Assembly: GCA_003552425.1 (NCBI GenBank)
Contig: PUMC01000090.1
Coordinates: 1-6,640, forward strand
Direction of reading: 5' to 3'
DNA length: 6,640 nt
Source: Candidatus Acetothermia bacterium
GTDB lineage: Bacteria > Bipolaricaulota > Bipolaricaulia > Bipolaricaulales > Bipolaricaulaceae
Shown: positions 1-5,621 of the stretch, in pieces
How the letters are laid out: each line of letters opens with the position of its first letter
Numbering within the stretch: position 1 is the first letter of the stretch
Translations under genes and position numbers: made by a program
The notes under the pieces: generated by a model
What the model saw: only the letters and a program-made list of their open reading frames with translations
The model's database searches: none
What the model was told of the DNA's origin: nothing

Positions 1-14
1 ACCTGCTCACTCAT
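1..14 (-). CDS. Start of next gene in kaiC operon (partial; candidate kaiB)
   Basis: An ATG at 14-12 on the minus strand opens a frame reading Met-Ser-Glu-Gln before the window ends. It begins 8 nt past the kaiC-like stop codon. A GGGGTGA stretch about 9 nt upstream, overlapping that stop, could act as ribosome site. The spacing says the two genes are co-transcribed and probably translationally coupled. In many bacteria a KaiC homologue is followed directly by a KaiB thioredoxin-fold protein, so kaiB is the obvious candidate. That is inference from context: four residues cannot identify a family. A response regulator or histidine kinase would be the main alternatives. Confidence 0.5.
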
Positions 15-22
15 CACAGCAA

Positions 23-1762
23 TCACCCCATCTGTTCGTCCTCATCGTGGCTAATCTTGCGACTACGCTCCATGGCGGAGCGGTAGCCCGCCAGGCGTTG
101 CCGGCGCTCCTCCCTCTGGCGAAGCAGCCGCTCCGACTCCGCCTCGTTGGCGGCAAGCTCAGAGCGCAGCGCCTCCAACTGACTCTGCAAAGCCCGCCGC
201 TTGCGCTCCAGAGCTGCCTGCGAGCGCTCCAGCTCTTGCTCCATCTCCAGCGTTTGGGCCTGCTCGCGCGCCTCCTGCGCCAGACGGGCCGAACCGGTGA
301 GCACACCCTCCAGCCCCATGTAGGCCTCGATAAGCTGCACACCATTGTCCGTAAGCAGAAACTCGCGGATTTGATTGGAGTGCGCCATCCCGCGCGACTT
401 GATCACGTACAACCCACGGTTGCGCTCTCCACTGAGCTCGATCTCACGGAGGAGAAGCCATGTGTCGATCAGTGAGGAGATCTCGACCTCCGTGTGCTCG
501 ATCGCCGTTGTGGCCGAGGTCAGGTTGGTGAGGAGCATTGTGATCCCCTCCGACTTCAGGTAGTCGACCAACCGGACCAGCATGGCCTTGACCTCATGCG
601 GACTCCCAGAACCTTGAAACGCGGAGATGGGATCGACGATCACTACCGATGGTTGGAAGGCGTTGATCTCCTTAAGGGTGGTGGCCAAGTGCCCTTCAAG
701 TCCGTAAAGCGTGGGGCGCGCTGCATGGAGGCGAAGCAAACCTTGCTCCGTCCACGGCTTTAGGTCCAAGCCGATCGACCGCATGTTACGCAGGAACTGG
801 CTGGACGACTCCTCAAACAGGAAGTACAGGCACCGTTCGCCCTGACGGCATGTCGCGTCCGCGAAGTGAGCCGCTATACTGGTCTTTCCGGTACCTGCCG
901 TCCCAGAGACGAGTACGCTGCTGCCGCGGTAGTAGCCTTCCCCTCCGAGCATGGTATCCAGCTGCGAGATCCCAGTGGGGATACGTTCCTGCAGGCCTTC
1001 GTGCTCCAGCCCCAGGGAGGTCACCGGAAGCACCACGATCCCGTGCTCATCGATCATGAACGGATACTCGTTGGTCCCGTGCAGGGAGCCACGGTACTTC
1101 ATGACATGAAGCCGACGGGTGGACACCTGCTCGGTCACGCGATGATCGAGGACGATCACACAGTCCGAAACGTACTCCTCGATCCCGTAGCGCGTTAGCG
1201 TGCTGGCCCCGCTTTCGCCGGTGATCACCGCGGTCACACCCCGCTGCTTCAACCAGCGGAACAAGCGCCGCAACTCAGCCCTTAGGATAGCCGGATTGGG
1301 AAGGCCGCTGAACAGTGCCTCCAGTGTGTCGAGCACGACACGACGCGCCCCGATCGTGTCGATCGCGTGGCCCAAGCGGACGAACAGACCCTCAAGGTCG
1401 TACAGCCCCGTCTCCTCGATCTCGCTCCGCTCGACGTAGACGTGATCCACCACGAGCTTTCCCTCGTCCATCAACCCCTGGAGATCGAAACCGAGCGAGG
1501 CCACGTTCGCGGCAAGATCCTCGACGGTTTCTTCAAACCCCAGGAACACTCCCGGCTCGTTGTACTGAAGCGCGCCGTGCACGAGAAACTCCATGGAAAG
1601 GAGCGTCTTGGCGCAGCCCGCATTCCCGCAGACAAGCGTCGAGCGTCCAGCAGGGAGCCCACCCTGCGTGATCTCATCGAGGCCGCGTATCCCCGTGGGG
1701 GACTTGGGCAACCCGCTGCCGAAACCTTGCTCTACACACTGTTCCCGGTTCATCGACACCAT
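23..1762 (-). CDS. kaiC: KaiC-family dual RecA-domain ATPase with C-terminal coiled coil
   Basis: A 579-residue cytoplasmic ATPase with two tandem KaiC/RecA-like domains. Domain I (about 20-245) has Walker A GNAGCAKT at 46-53, the paired catalytic glutamates E77-E78 (FEET) and Walker B Asp145. Domain II (about 260-485) has Walker A GTAGTGKT at 287-294, E317-E318 (FEES) and Walker B Asp377. In cyanobacterial KaiC, domain II autophosphorylates at S431/T432, with T426 nearby. The aligned segment here (TEVEISS, 424-430) keeps hydroxyl residues at all three positions: T424, S429, S430. The domain I Walker A has Ala51 where Gly normally precedes the lysine. Residues about 491-570 form a charged heptad-like coiled coil in place of KaiC's short KaiA-binding tail. 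The frame is open to an ATG at 1891, but those extra 43 residues have no KaiC character. ATG 1762 begins just before the family homology and follows a purine-rich GAGAAGGGAG; ATG 1753 is an alternative. The gene follows the XRE-MEDS gene on the same strand and precedes a gene 8 nt away. Family assignment is firm; a true circadian role is not established. Confidence 0.93.
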   Translation of the reverse strand: MVSMNREQCVEQGFGSGLPKSPTGIRGLDEITQGGLPAGRSTLVCGNAGCAKTLLSMEFLVHGALQYNEPGVFLGFEETVEDLAANVASLGFDLQGLMDEGKLVVDHVYVERSEIEETGLYDLEGLFVRLGHAIDTIGARRVVLDTLEALFSGLPNPAILRAELRRLFRWLKQRGVTAVITGESGASTLTRYGIEEYVSDCVIVLDHRVTEQVSTRRLHVMKYRGSLHGTNEYPFMIDEHGIVVLPVTSLGLEHEGLQERIPTGISQLDTMLGGEGYYRGSSVLVSGTAGTGKTSIAAHFADATCRQGERCLYFLFEESSSQFLRNMRSIGLDLKPWTEQGLLRLHAARPTLYGLEGHLATTLKEINAFQPSVVIVDPISAFQGSGSPHEVKAMLVRLVDYLKSEGITMLLTNLTSATTAIEHTEVEISSLIDTWLLLREIELSGERNRGLYVIKSRGMAHSNQIREFLLTDNGVQLIEAYMGLEGVLTGSARLAQEAREQAQTLEMEQELERSQAALERKRRALQSQLEALRSELAANEAESERLLRQREERRQRLAGYRSAMERSRKISHDEDEQMG

Positions 1763-1944
1763 GCTCCCTTCTCTCCGGCCCCACTCCGGGCATTCCCCCT
1801 TCGGAAAGGGCAGCGCCACACAAAACGAGAGAGAGCCGACACATCGACACCACGTCAATGTTACCGAGAAGCGTACCGCTGGATCCAGCAAAACCGTGCC
1901 ATTGGATGGAACGGGAAGGGCATTCCATGCAGCAATCCGCCGAT
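1763..1944 (-). other. Intergenic spacer between XRE-MEDS gene and kaiC
   Basis: This is 182 bp between two same-strand genes. I see no convincing -35/-10 pair: a TTGACG on the minus strand near 1855 has no matching -10 at 16-18 nt. There is no hairpin followed by a T run, so read-through from the XRE-MEDS promoter is plausible. It contains a 12-bp perfect palindrome GCTGGATCCAGC at 1878-1889, a small hairpin CCCTT-TCCG-AAGGG (minus) about 40 nt upstream of the kaiC start, and a 9-bp direct repeat GGGCATTCC at 1788-1796 and 1918-1926. None is strong enough alone to be called regulatory. Confidence 0.5.
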
Positions 1945-2787
1945 CTACACCGAAGAGGGGGAACTCTCCAACGGCAGGTCCAGGTTCGCTGCTTCCAGAA
2001 TCCGAATCGCCGTCGTGAGGTGGCGGTCTTCGTGGAACGGGTTATCCACAACACCCTGCGGTACGACAATCCTGGGCTGCAGTTCGAGGAGAAGCCCTCC
2101 AAGCATGGGGTCTCCGAGCACCTTGGGAGGATAGACAACAAGGGCGCGGTCTTCACCGTGGATGTGGTAGAAGACATCGACCGATCGGTTAACCACGATC
2201 AGCTTCTCGACAAGGCGCTCAACATCGCGGAGAGGACGCAGATCGATCAGCCAGCGCACACGCTTGAACCCGGCTTCGCGCGCAGCAAGATCGGCGGCCA
2301 CCATGTCCGAGACAGCGACCTTCGGACGGAACATGGCCGGTTCGTTCCCCCACACACGGCAGAGCGGGATCCTCACAATCTGGTCCGCCTCGATCGCGGC
2401 GGACCACTCTCCATCGTCGACCGCGAGTTCGGCCAGCGTGTCCTCGAAGCGGCCTTCGTCGGCGCAGGCAACGGTTACCCTGTCCCCACGCTCCAGTCCC
2501 TGCTGCAGGTACATCCCCACAATCGGGGACCCATGATCGCTGAAGAAGGCGATCTTGCCAGGCCCTTCCAGCGGGGCCACCTGCTCTGTGTGAATCCAGG
2601 CGTCGAGGTTGGTCGCGTAAGCAGCATACTGCTTCGAGATCTCCAGGAGTTCACCGAGGCTCGGCCGGGCAAGACCGCGCTCCCAACGCGACAGCGTCGT
2701 CCAATGGATGCCGAGCAGGTAGGCGAGGTCTCCCTGGCTCATCCCCATGCGGCTGCGGATGCTCCGGATCCAGCTGCCGAATGCCAC
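1945..2787 (-). CDS. XRE-family HTH regulator with MEDS-type sensory domain
   Basis: A 280-residue predicted transcription factor. Residues about 5-60 form an XRE/Cro-like helix-turn-helix (MSQGDLAYLLG at 16-26, then TTLSRWERG at 30-38 with the recognition helix). Residues about 75-250 resemble the MEDS domain known from DcmR-type regulators of one-carbon metabolism. The visible MEDS features are a core beginning near FFSDHGSP (81-88), LQQGLERGDRVTVACADE at 94-111, a hydrophobic strand ALVVYP (215-220) and the closing PRIVVP...DNPFHE segment (238-253). MEDS domains are predicted small-molecule sensors; the ligand here is unknown. The start is GTG at 2787, fixed by a near-perfect Shine-Dalgarno AGGAGGTGA 3 nt upstream (AGGAGG core 6 nt from the start). 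It is first in the direction of the kaiC-like gene and divergent from a ribbon-helix-helix gene. It may regulate that shared region or the kaiC operon. The HTH call is very secure; the MEDS call is from pattern memory and good but unverified. Confidence 0.88.
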   Translation of the reverse strand: MAFGSWIRSIRSRMGMSQGDLAYLLGIHWTTLSRWERGLARPSLGELLEISKQYAAYATNLDAWIHTEQVAPLEGPGKIAFFSDHGSPIVGMYLQQGLERGDRVTVACADEGRFEDTLAELAVDDGEWSAAIEADQIVRIPLCRVWGNEPAMFRPKVAVSDMVAADLAAREAGFKRVRWLIDLRPLRDVERLVEKLIVVNRSVDVFYHIHGEDRALVVYPPKVLGDPMLGGLLLELQPRIVVPQGVVDNPFHEDRHLTTAIRILEAANLDLPLESSPSSV

Positions 2788-2790
2788 GGC

Positions 2791-2799
2791 TCACCTCCT
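2791..2799 (-). promoter_or_regulatory. Near-perfect ribosome binding site for XRE-MEDS gene
   Basis: On the minus strand AGGAGGTGA ends 3 nt before the GTG start at 2787. This matches the complement of the 16S anti-SD tail along nine bases. It decides the GTG start and predicts high initiation, unusual for a regulator that is often made at low level. Confidence 0.85.
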
Positions 2800-2814
2800 G
2801 GCGCGCCCGTTTCC

Positions 2815-2844
2815 TTGACAACGGGTTCGCAGTTGCAATAGTAT
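2815..2844 (+). promoter_or_regulatory. Candidate sigma-70 promoter for the ribbon-helix-helix gene
   Basis: A consensus -35 TTGACA (2815-2820) is followed after 18 nt by TAGTAT (2839-2844, 4 of 6 to TATAAT). An overlapping TATAGT at 2842-2847 is a better -10 but 21 nt away. Transcription would begin near 2851, giving a leader of roughly 87 nt before the ATG at 2938. The -10 overlaps the first operator-like repeat, so binding there would be expected to block this promoter. On the opposite strand TATACT (2845-2840) could serve as -10 for the XRE-MEDS gene, but I find no good -35 for it. Confidence 0.45.
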
Positions 2845-2882
2845 AGTACTTGTGCTATCCATGGTATAGCATACGCGCTATA
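2842..2882. repeat. Tandem operator-like repeat, TATAG-N8-CTAT twice, 23 bp apart
   Basis: Two interrupted palindromes lie in tandem: TATAGTACTTGTGCTAT at 2842-2858 and TATAGCATACGCGCTATA at 2865-2882. Each has TATAG facing CTAT across 8 nt. The copies start 23 bp apart, about two helical turns, and 13 of the first 18 aligned bases (from 2841 and 2864) agree. Conserved positions are concentrated in the half-sites, as expected for protein recognition. The second copy is also nested in GCATA-N7-TATGC (2869-2885). It sits between two divergent DNA-binding-protein genes, over the candidate -10 boxes. Autoregulation by the ribbon-helix-helix or XRE protein is inferred. Confidence 0.6.
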
Positions 2883-2937
2883 TGCACGACCCGTACCCCG
2901 GTTTCTAAAGAGACCGTACACAAGTAAGGAGACGAGG

Positions 2938-3123
2938 ATGCCCGGACCTGGAACCACAACGAAAACGCTTGACAAGATCTCTATCTACATCCCGCAGAAG
3001 AAGGCAGAGCAGGGTGTGCTGCAACGACTGCGCAAGCTGGGCGAGAAGAAGGATCGCTCGATCAACTACATGGTGGTCGAAGCCATCCTGCACTACCTGG
3101 AGCGCGAAGAGAAGAAAGCTTAG
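2938..3123 (+). CDS. Ribbon-helix-helix (Arc/CopG-like) DNA-binding protein
   Basis: A 61-residue protein and the only plus-strand gene. Residues 12-18 (DKISIYI) look like the DNA-contacting beta strand. Residues about 23-36 form the first helix, and 40-57 (RSINYMVVEAILHYLERE) match the second helix of the Arc/CopG/MetJ fold, including the Ser-Ile-Asn turn typical of the family. Such proteins bind DNA as dimers, often cooperatively on tandem sites, as repressors, antitoxins or plasmid copy-control proteins. The ATG at 2938 follows AAGGAG with 6 nt spacing. No toxin-like partner lies downstream: the gene ends 70 nt before a terminator. A lone transcriptional regulator therefore fits better than a type II antitoxin. 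The tandem TATAG-N8-CTAT repeats upstream are a natural candidate for its operator. Confidence 0.85.
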   Translation: MPGPGTTTKTLDKISIYIPQKKAEQGVLQRLRKLGEKKDRSINYMVVEAILHYLEREEKKA

Positions 3124-3193
3124 TCTGCCGCTTCCATCACTGAACAACGGTGCTCCCGAAGCCCCTTGAGGCTATGCGTCTGCCGTCATGCGC

Positions 3194-3228
3194 AACCGGA
3201 GCCAAGAAGCTCTTTGGCTCCGGTTTTT
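3194..3228 (+). terminator. Rho-independent terminator of the ribbon-helix-helix gene
   Basis: A perfect 12-bp stem, AACCGGAGCCAA (3194-3205) with TTGGCTCCGGTT (3214-3225), encloses an 8-nt loop. It ends in a TTTTT run at 3224-3228. It lies 70 nt past the stop codon at 3123. The T run is only on the plus-strand side, so it mainly stops plus-strand transcription. On the minus strand the same hairpin lies about 13 nt beyond the tRNA 3' end and might act weakly for that transcript. Confidence 0.9.
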
Positions 3229-3238
3229 CGTTGGCGAC

Positions 3239-3315
<77 letters not shown>

Positions 3316-3327
3316 AAGCTGTTCGCC

Positions 3328-3356
3328 ACTATAGCCACGGGCGCGGCGCTGTTCAA
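3328..3356 (-). promoter_or_regulatory. Sigma-70-like promoter of tRNA-Ile
   Basis: On the minus strand TTGAAC (3356-3351, 4 of 6 to the -35 consensus) is separated by exactly 17 nt from TATAGT (3333-3328, 5 of 6 to the -10 consensus). The -10 ends 12 nt before the mature tRNA 5' end, leaving a short leader for RNase P to remove. Position and spacing together make this a convincing promoter, and it shows the tRNA is transcribed separately from the threonine synthase unit upstream. Confidence 0.75.
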
Positions 3357-3374
3357 GGGCCGCTGCGCTTCACG

Positions 3375-4502
3375 CTACAGTGCCTTGAGGCCGGTGCCCG
3401 TGAGAACGACCACAACGTCCGCGCCAGGGGGGATGGCCCCGCGCGCGATCAGTTCCTCCAACGCTGCCGTGGCGAGGGCCGACGTGGGTTCGGCAAGGAT
3501 TCCCTCCTCACGGGCCAGCACTTCTTGGGCCGTTTTGATCGCCGGCTCCGGGATCGCGGCACCACCCCCATCCGAAGCACGCACCGCGGCAAGCACCTGC
3601 CGTCCCCGTTCCGGCCGGGGAATCGAAGCACCCTCAGCAAGCGTGGGCGCGGGTTCGACCTCCACGGGATCATCCCTTCCCTCATCAAGCGCCCGGACCA
3701 GGGGCGCACAAGAGGCAGGCTGCGCGATGTGGAGATGGGGAAGGACATACTGCGCTCCCATGCGCGCAAAACCTCGAGCAAGGCCAAGCAACAGCCCACC
3801 CGCACCCGCCGGCGTGACCAGATGCCAGTCATGCACCCTCGAACGCTCCAGAAGGAGCTCCATGGCCAGCGTCGTCAGCCCCTCGATGAAGTAGGGCGAA
3901 AGGTTGTGCGATGCGTAGACCCAGCCGTCGCTGCCTCCGCAGGCTTCGCGCACCGCTTCCTCGCACCGGTGGCGAGGGCCTGTCACCACGCTCAGTTGCG
4001 CACCGTATGCACGGATCTGGGCAAGCTTTCGGGGGGAAGCGTGTTCGGGGACGAAGAGCCGTGCGCGCATCCCTGCCCGCGCGGCATAGGCCGAGAGCGC
4101 CGCACCGGCGTTACCGGAGGAGTCATCAGCAACAGCGCACACGCCCAGAGCTTGGAGCACCGCAACGAGCACGGCCGCGCCACGGTCCTTGAACGATCCC
4201 GTCGGGTTCCCGCCCTCCAGCTTGAACCACAGGTTGATCCCCAACTGTGGACCAAGTACGCGCGATGCCACCAGGGGGGTGCTCCCTTCGCCCAACGTGA
4301 CCGGCACGACGGGGGGAAGCAACGCGGCGAACCGCCAACCACCATCGGCGTGCTGCGTGGAGAGTTCGCTGGGGAAGGCCTCGGGGGGATCGTAGTACAG
4401 GGGCTCCCCACAGCGTGGACAGGGATTGGGATCTGGCCTTGGGGGCGTGCGGTGGTTGCAGGCTGGGCACACGAGCACACCCGGAACACGGGCATTCGAC
4501 AT
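3375..4502 (-). CDS. thrC: Threonine synthase (PLP-dependent, zinc-ribbon N-terminus)
   Basis: A 375-residue fold-type II PLP enzyme, most likely threonine synthase, which converts O-phosphohomoserine to threonine plus phosphate in the cytoplasm. The N-terminus has a CPAC...CPRC zinc ribbon (C12, C15, C28, C31), as in many short bacterial and archaeal threonine synthases. GEGSTPL (71-77) is typical of the family. K105 in GSFKDRG is the PLP-binding lysine. SSGNAG (128-133) holds the ring-contacting Asn131. A glycine-rich turn AGAGG (232-236) probably binds the PLP phosphate. SPYFIEG (202-208) and AEPTSA (337-342) resemble threonine synthase more than threonine dehydratase. The length is normal for the short form. 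ATG 4502 has GGGAGGGA upstream, which begins within the stop codon of the preceding gene; the gap is 12 nt, so the two are probably co-transcribed. No homoserine kinase or homoserine dehydrogenase is adjacent, so function rests on the protein itself. Confidence 0.87.
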   Translation of the reverse strand: MSNARVPGVLVCPACNHRTPPRPDPNPCPRCGEPLYYDPPEAFPSELSTQHADGGWRFAALLPPVVPVTLGEGSTPLVASRVLGPQLGINLWFKLEGGNPTGSFKDRGAAVLVAVLQALGVCAVADDSSGNAGAALSAYAARAGMRARLFVPEHASPRKLAQIRAYGAQLSVVTGPRHRCEEAVREACGGSDGWVYASHNLSPYFIEGLTTLAMELLLERSRVHDWHLVTPAGAGGLLLGLARGFARMGAQYVLPHLHIAQPASCAPLVRALDEGRDDPVEVEPAPTLAEGASIPRPERGRQVLAAVRASDGGGAAIPEPAIKTAQEVLAREEGILAEPTSALATAALEELIARGAIPPGADVVVVLTGTGLKAL

Positions 4503-4514
4503 GCGGATCCCTCC

Positions 4515-5411
4515 CTAACCGGCGGTCTCGATCCTCAAGTTGTAACGGATGTTCCCTTCGGTCTCCCGCACCAAGCGCAACGCCCAGTCTCCGTCCTGAT
4601 CAGCCCTGTACGAGAGTTCGAGGGCACCCTCACCGCGCACGCTGGCCGACAACGTGCCGTCCGGTGCCACGAGCTGGAGCGCGCCGCTTCCACCGGTGAA
4701 CGTGATCTCCAAGGCGATGTGCTCACCCCTGATCAGGGGAACGAGGTACCGGCGCGTTTCCTCAACGATCCCGCGGTCCCGAGGAAGGACGCCGGTGCGC
4801 TCGACCGGTGCGTCGACGTCACGCACTGTCAGAGGCCCTCCTACCCCGAGGGCAGTTCCCCCAAGCGGGGACTCGTGAACCGTCGTCGGGGGGGGAAACT
4901 GTGCCATGCGCCCTGCAGTTCCCACGTCCACTGCCGGGCAGCGCAGGCGTACCGAGTGCTCCGTGATCCCAAGCACCTGCTGCCAATGGGTGCGCTCCAG
5001 CCTTACCTCGAGGCAAGTTCCTACCCGTAGGGCCCTGCGGGAGACCACCAACTGTCCGGCGTACGCGAAGTAGTCCTCTCCGTTGCGCATCAACGCGAGC
5101 ACCACCCGGTGCGTTGTCGACGGGCCGCCCGTGGGCCGTAGCCGCACAAGTGTGCTCTGCGTCGCAGCTGGCTGCTCACCCCGCACAGCCGGCACGAACA
5201 CCAGCACATCGAAGACAAGGGTGCTCATGTCCAGCGGAATACGGTGGAACTGGAACCGCGCATAGTGCCCGTCCGCCTCGAGCCAGTGCCCTGGCTGATC
5301 GGAGGCACTCACGCAGTAGTAGGCGTCGCTGTAGATCCACGCCGCCGTCCCGGCAATCGAAACCGCCAACACCGCACACACAACCGTCGCTGTCTTCCTG
5401 AATAGCCTCAT
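4515..5411 (-). CDS. Membrane-anchored/secreted protein with PPC-like C-terminal domain
   Basis: A 298-residue protein I do not recognise as a named family. Residues 1-7 are basic (MRLFRK) and 8-27 hydrophobic, giving an uncleaved anchor or signal peptide; AGTAAW near 20-25 could allow signal peptidase I cleavage. The body is beta-rich and largely soluble, so it is probably extracytoplasmic. Residues about 222-295 resemble the bacterial pre-peptidase C-terminal (PPC) beta-sandwich: LIRGEHIALEI, then LQLVAPDGTL, ELSYRADQDGDWALRL and a final tyrosine-containing strand RYNLRI. Three cysteines (C33, C133, C158) lie beyond the membrane segment. ATG 5411 is preferred because GAGGGG is about 8 nt upstream; ATG 5417 has the same purine run directly abutting it. 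It precedes threonine synthase by 12 nt, an unexpected partner that may be only shared transcription. The secretion call is strong, PPC moderate, function unknown. Confidence 0.75.
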   Translation of the reverse strand: MRLFRKTATVVCAVLAVSIAGTAAWIYSDAYYCVSASDQPGHWLEADGHYARFQFHRIPLDMSTLVFDVLVFVPAVRGEQPAATQSTLVRLRPTGGPSTTHRVVLALMRNGEDYFAYAGQLVVSRRALRVGTCLEVRLERTHWQQVLGITEHSVRLRCPAVDVGTAGRMAQFPPPTTVHESPLGGTALGVGGPLTVRDVDAPVERTGVLPRDRGIVEETRRYLVPLIRGEHIALEITFTGGSGALQLVAPDGTLSASVRGEGALELSYRADQDGDWALRLVRETEGNIRYNLRIETAG

Positions 5412-5621
5412 CGCCATCCCCCCTCAAGGCTGCGTTGAACGCTCGTAATGCCACAGCTACTGTGCGGGAGCGTGTGATCTGGACAAAGGGTCGACGACCG
5501 CTTGAGAGAGGAGAAGGGCGAAGCGTGTAGGGGGAACACGGCCCCATGCCTAGGGGTAGAACGGAAGGTCAGGGGTGCGACACTGGCGCGACTAACAGGA
5601 CAGGTGTCCCTCCGCGCTGCG
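5412..5621 (-). other. Intergenic region between uppP and the PPC-like gene
   Basis: About 210 bp with no supported gene; open frames here are short and lack a ribosome site or family character. A perfect short inverted repeat CACAG-CTA-CTGTG at 5452-5464 lies about 40 nt upstream of the PPC-like start and could be an operator, but is small. On the minus strand TTGTCC followed 17-18 nt later by CAGTAG is only a weak promoter match. Just past the uppP stop, GGACA-GG-TGTCC (5598-5609) has too small a loop and no T run to be a good terminator. Confidence 0.4.

Noticed and set aside
1878..1889. 12-bp perfect palindrome GCTGGATCCAGC upstream of kaiC
   Set aside because: A palindrome of this size is expected one or two times by chance in a window this long. 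It is not next to a recognisable promoter and has no second copy.
1763..1891. N-terminal extension of the KaiC-like protein to ATG 1891
   Set aside because: The 43 added residues are Cys/Trp/Pro-rich, unlike any KaiC N-terminus, and no good ribosome site precedes ATG 1891. Family homology begins shortly after ATG 1762.
1858..2841. Plus-strand open frame of 327 codons
   Set aside because: It is antisense to the XRE-MEDS gene, shows no recognisable motif, and would also overlap the divergent promoter region.
2938..3123. Ribbon-helix-helix gene as antitoxin of a toxin-antitoxin pair
   Set aside because: No toxin-sized gene follows on the plus strand; a strong terminator and then a tRNA on the opposite strand come next.
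3525..5030. Long plus-strand open frame (501 codons)
   Set aside because: It lies antisense to threonine synthase and the PPC-like gene, both of which have clear protein character and ribosome sites. Its translation is Arg/Pro/Gly-rich without any family signature, typical of a shadow frame in GC-rich DNA.
5598..5609. GGACA-GG-TGTCC as a uppP terminator
   Set aside because: The loop is too small, the stem only about 4-5 bp, and no T run follows on the minus strand.
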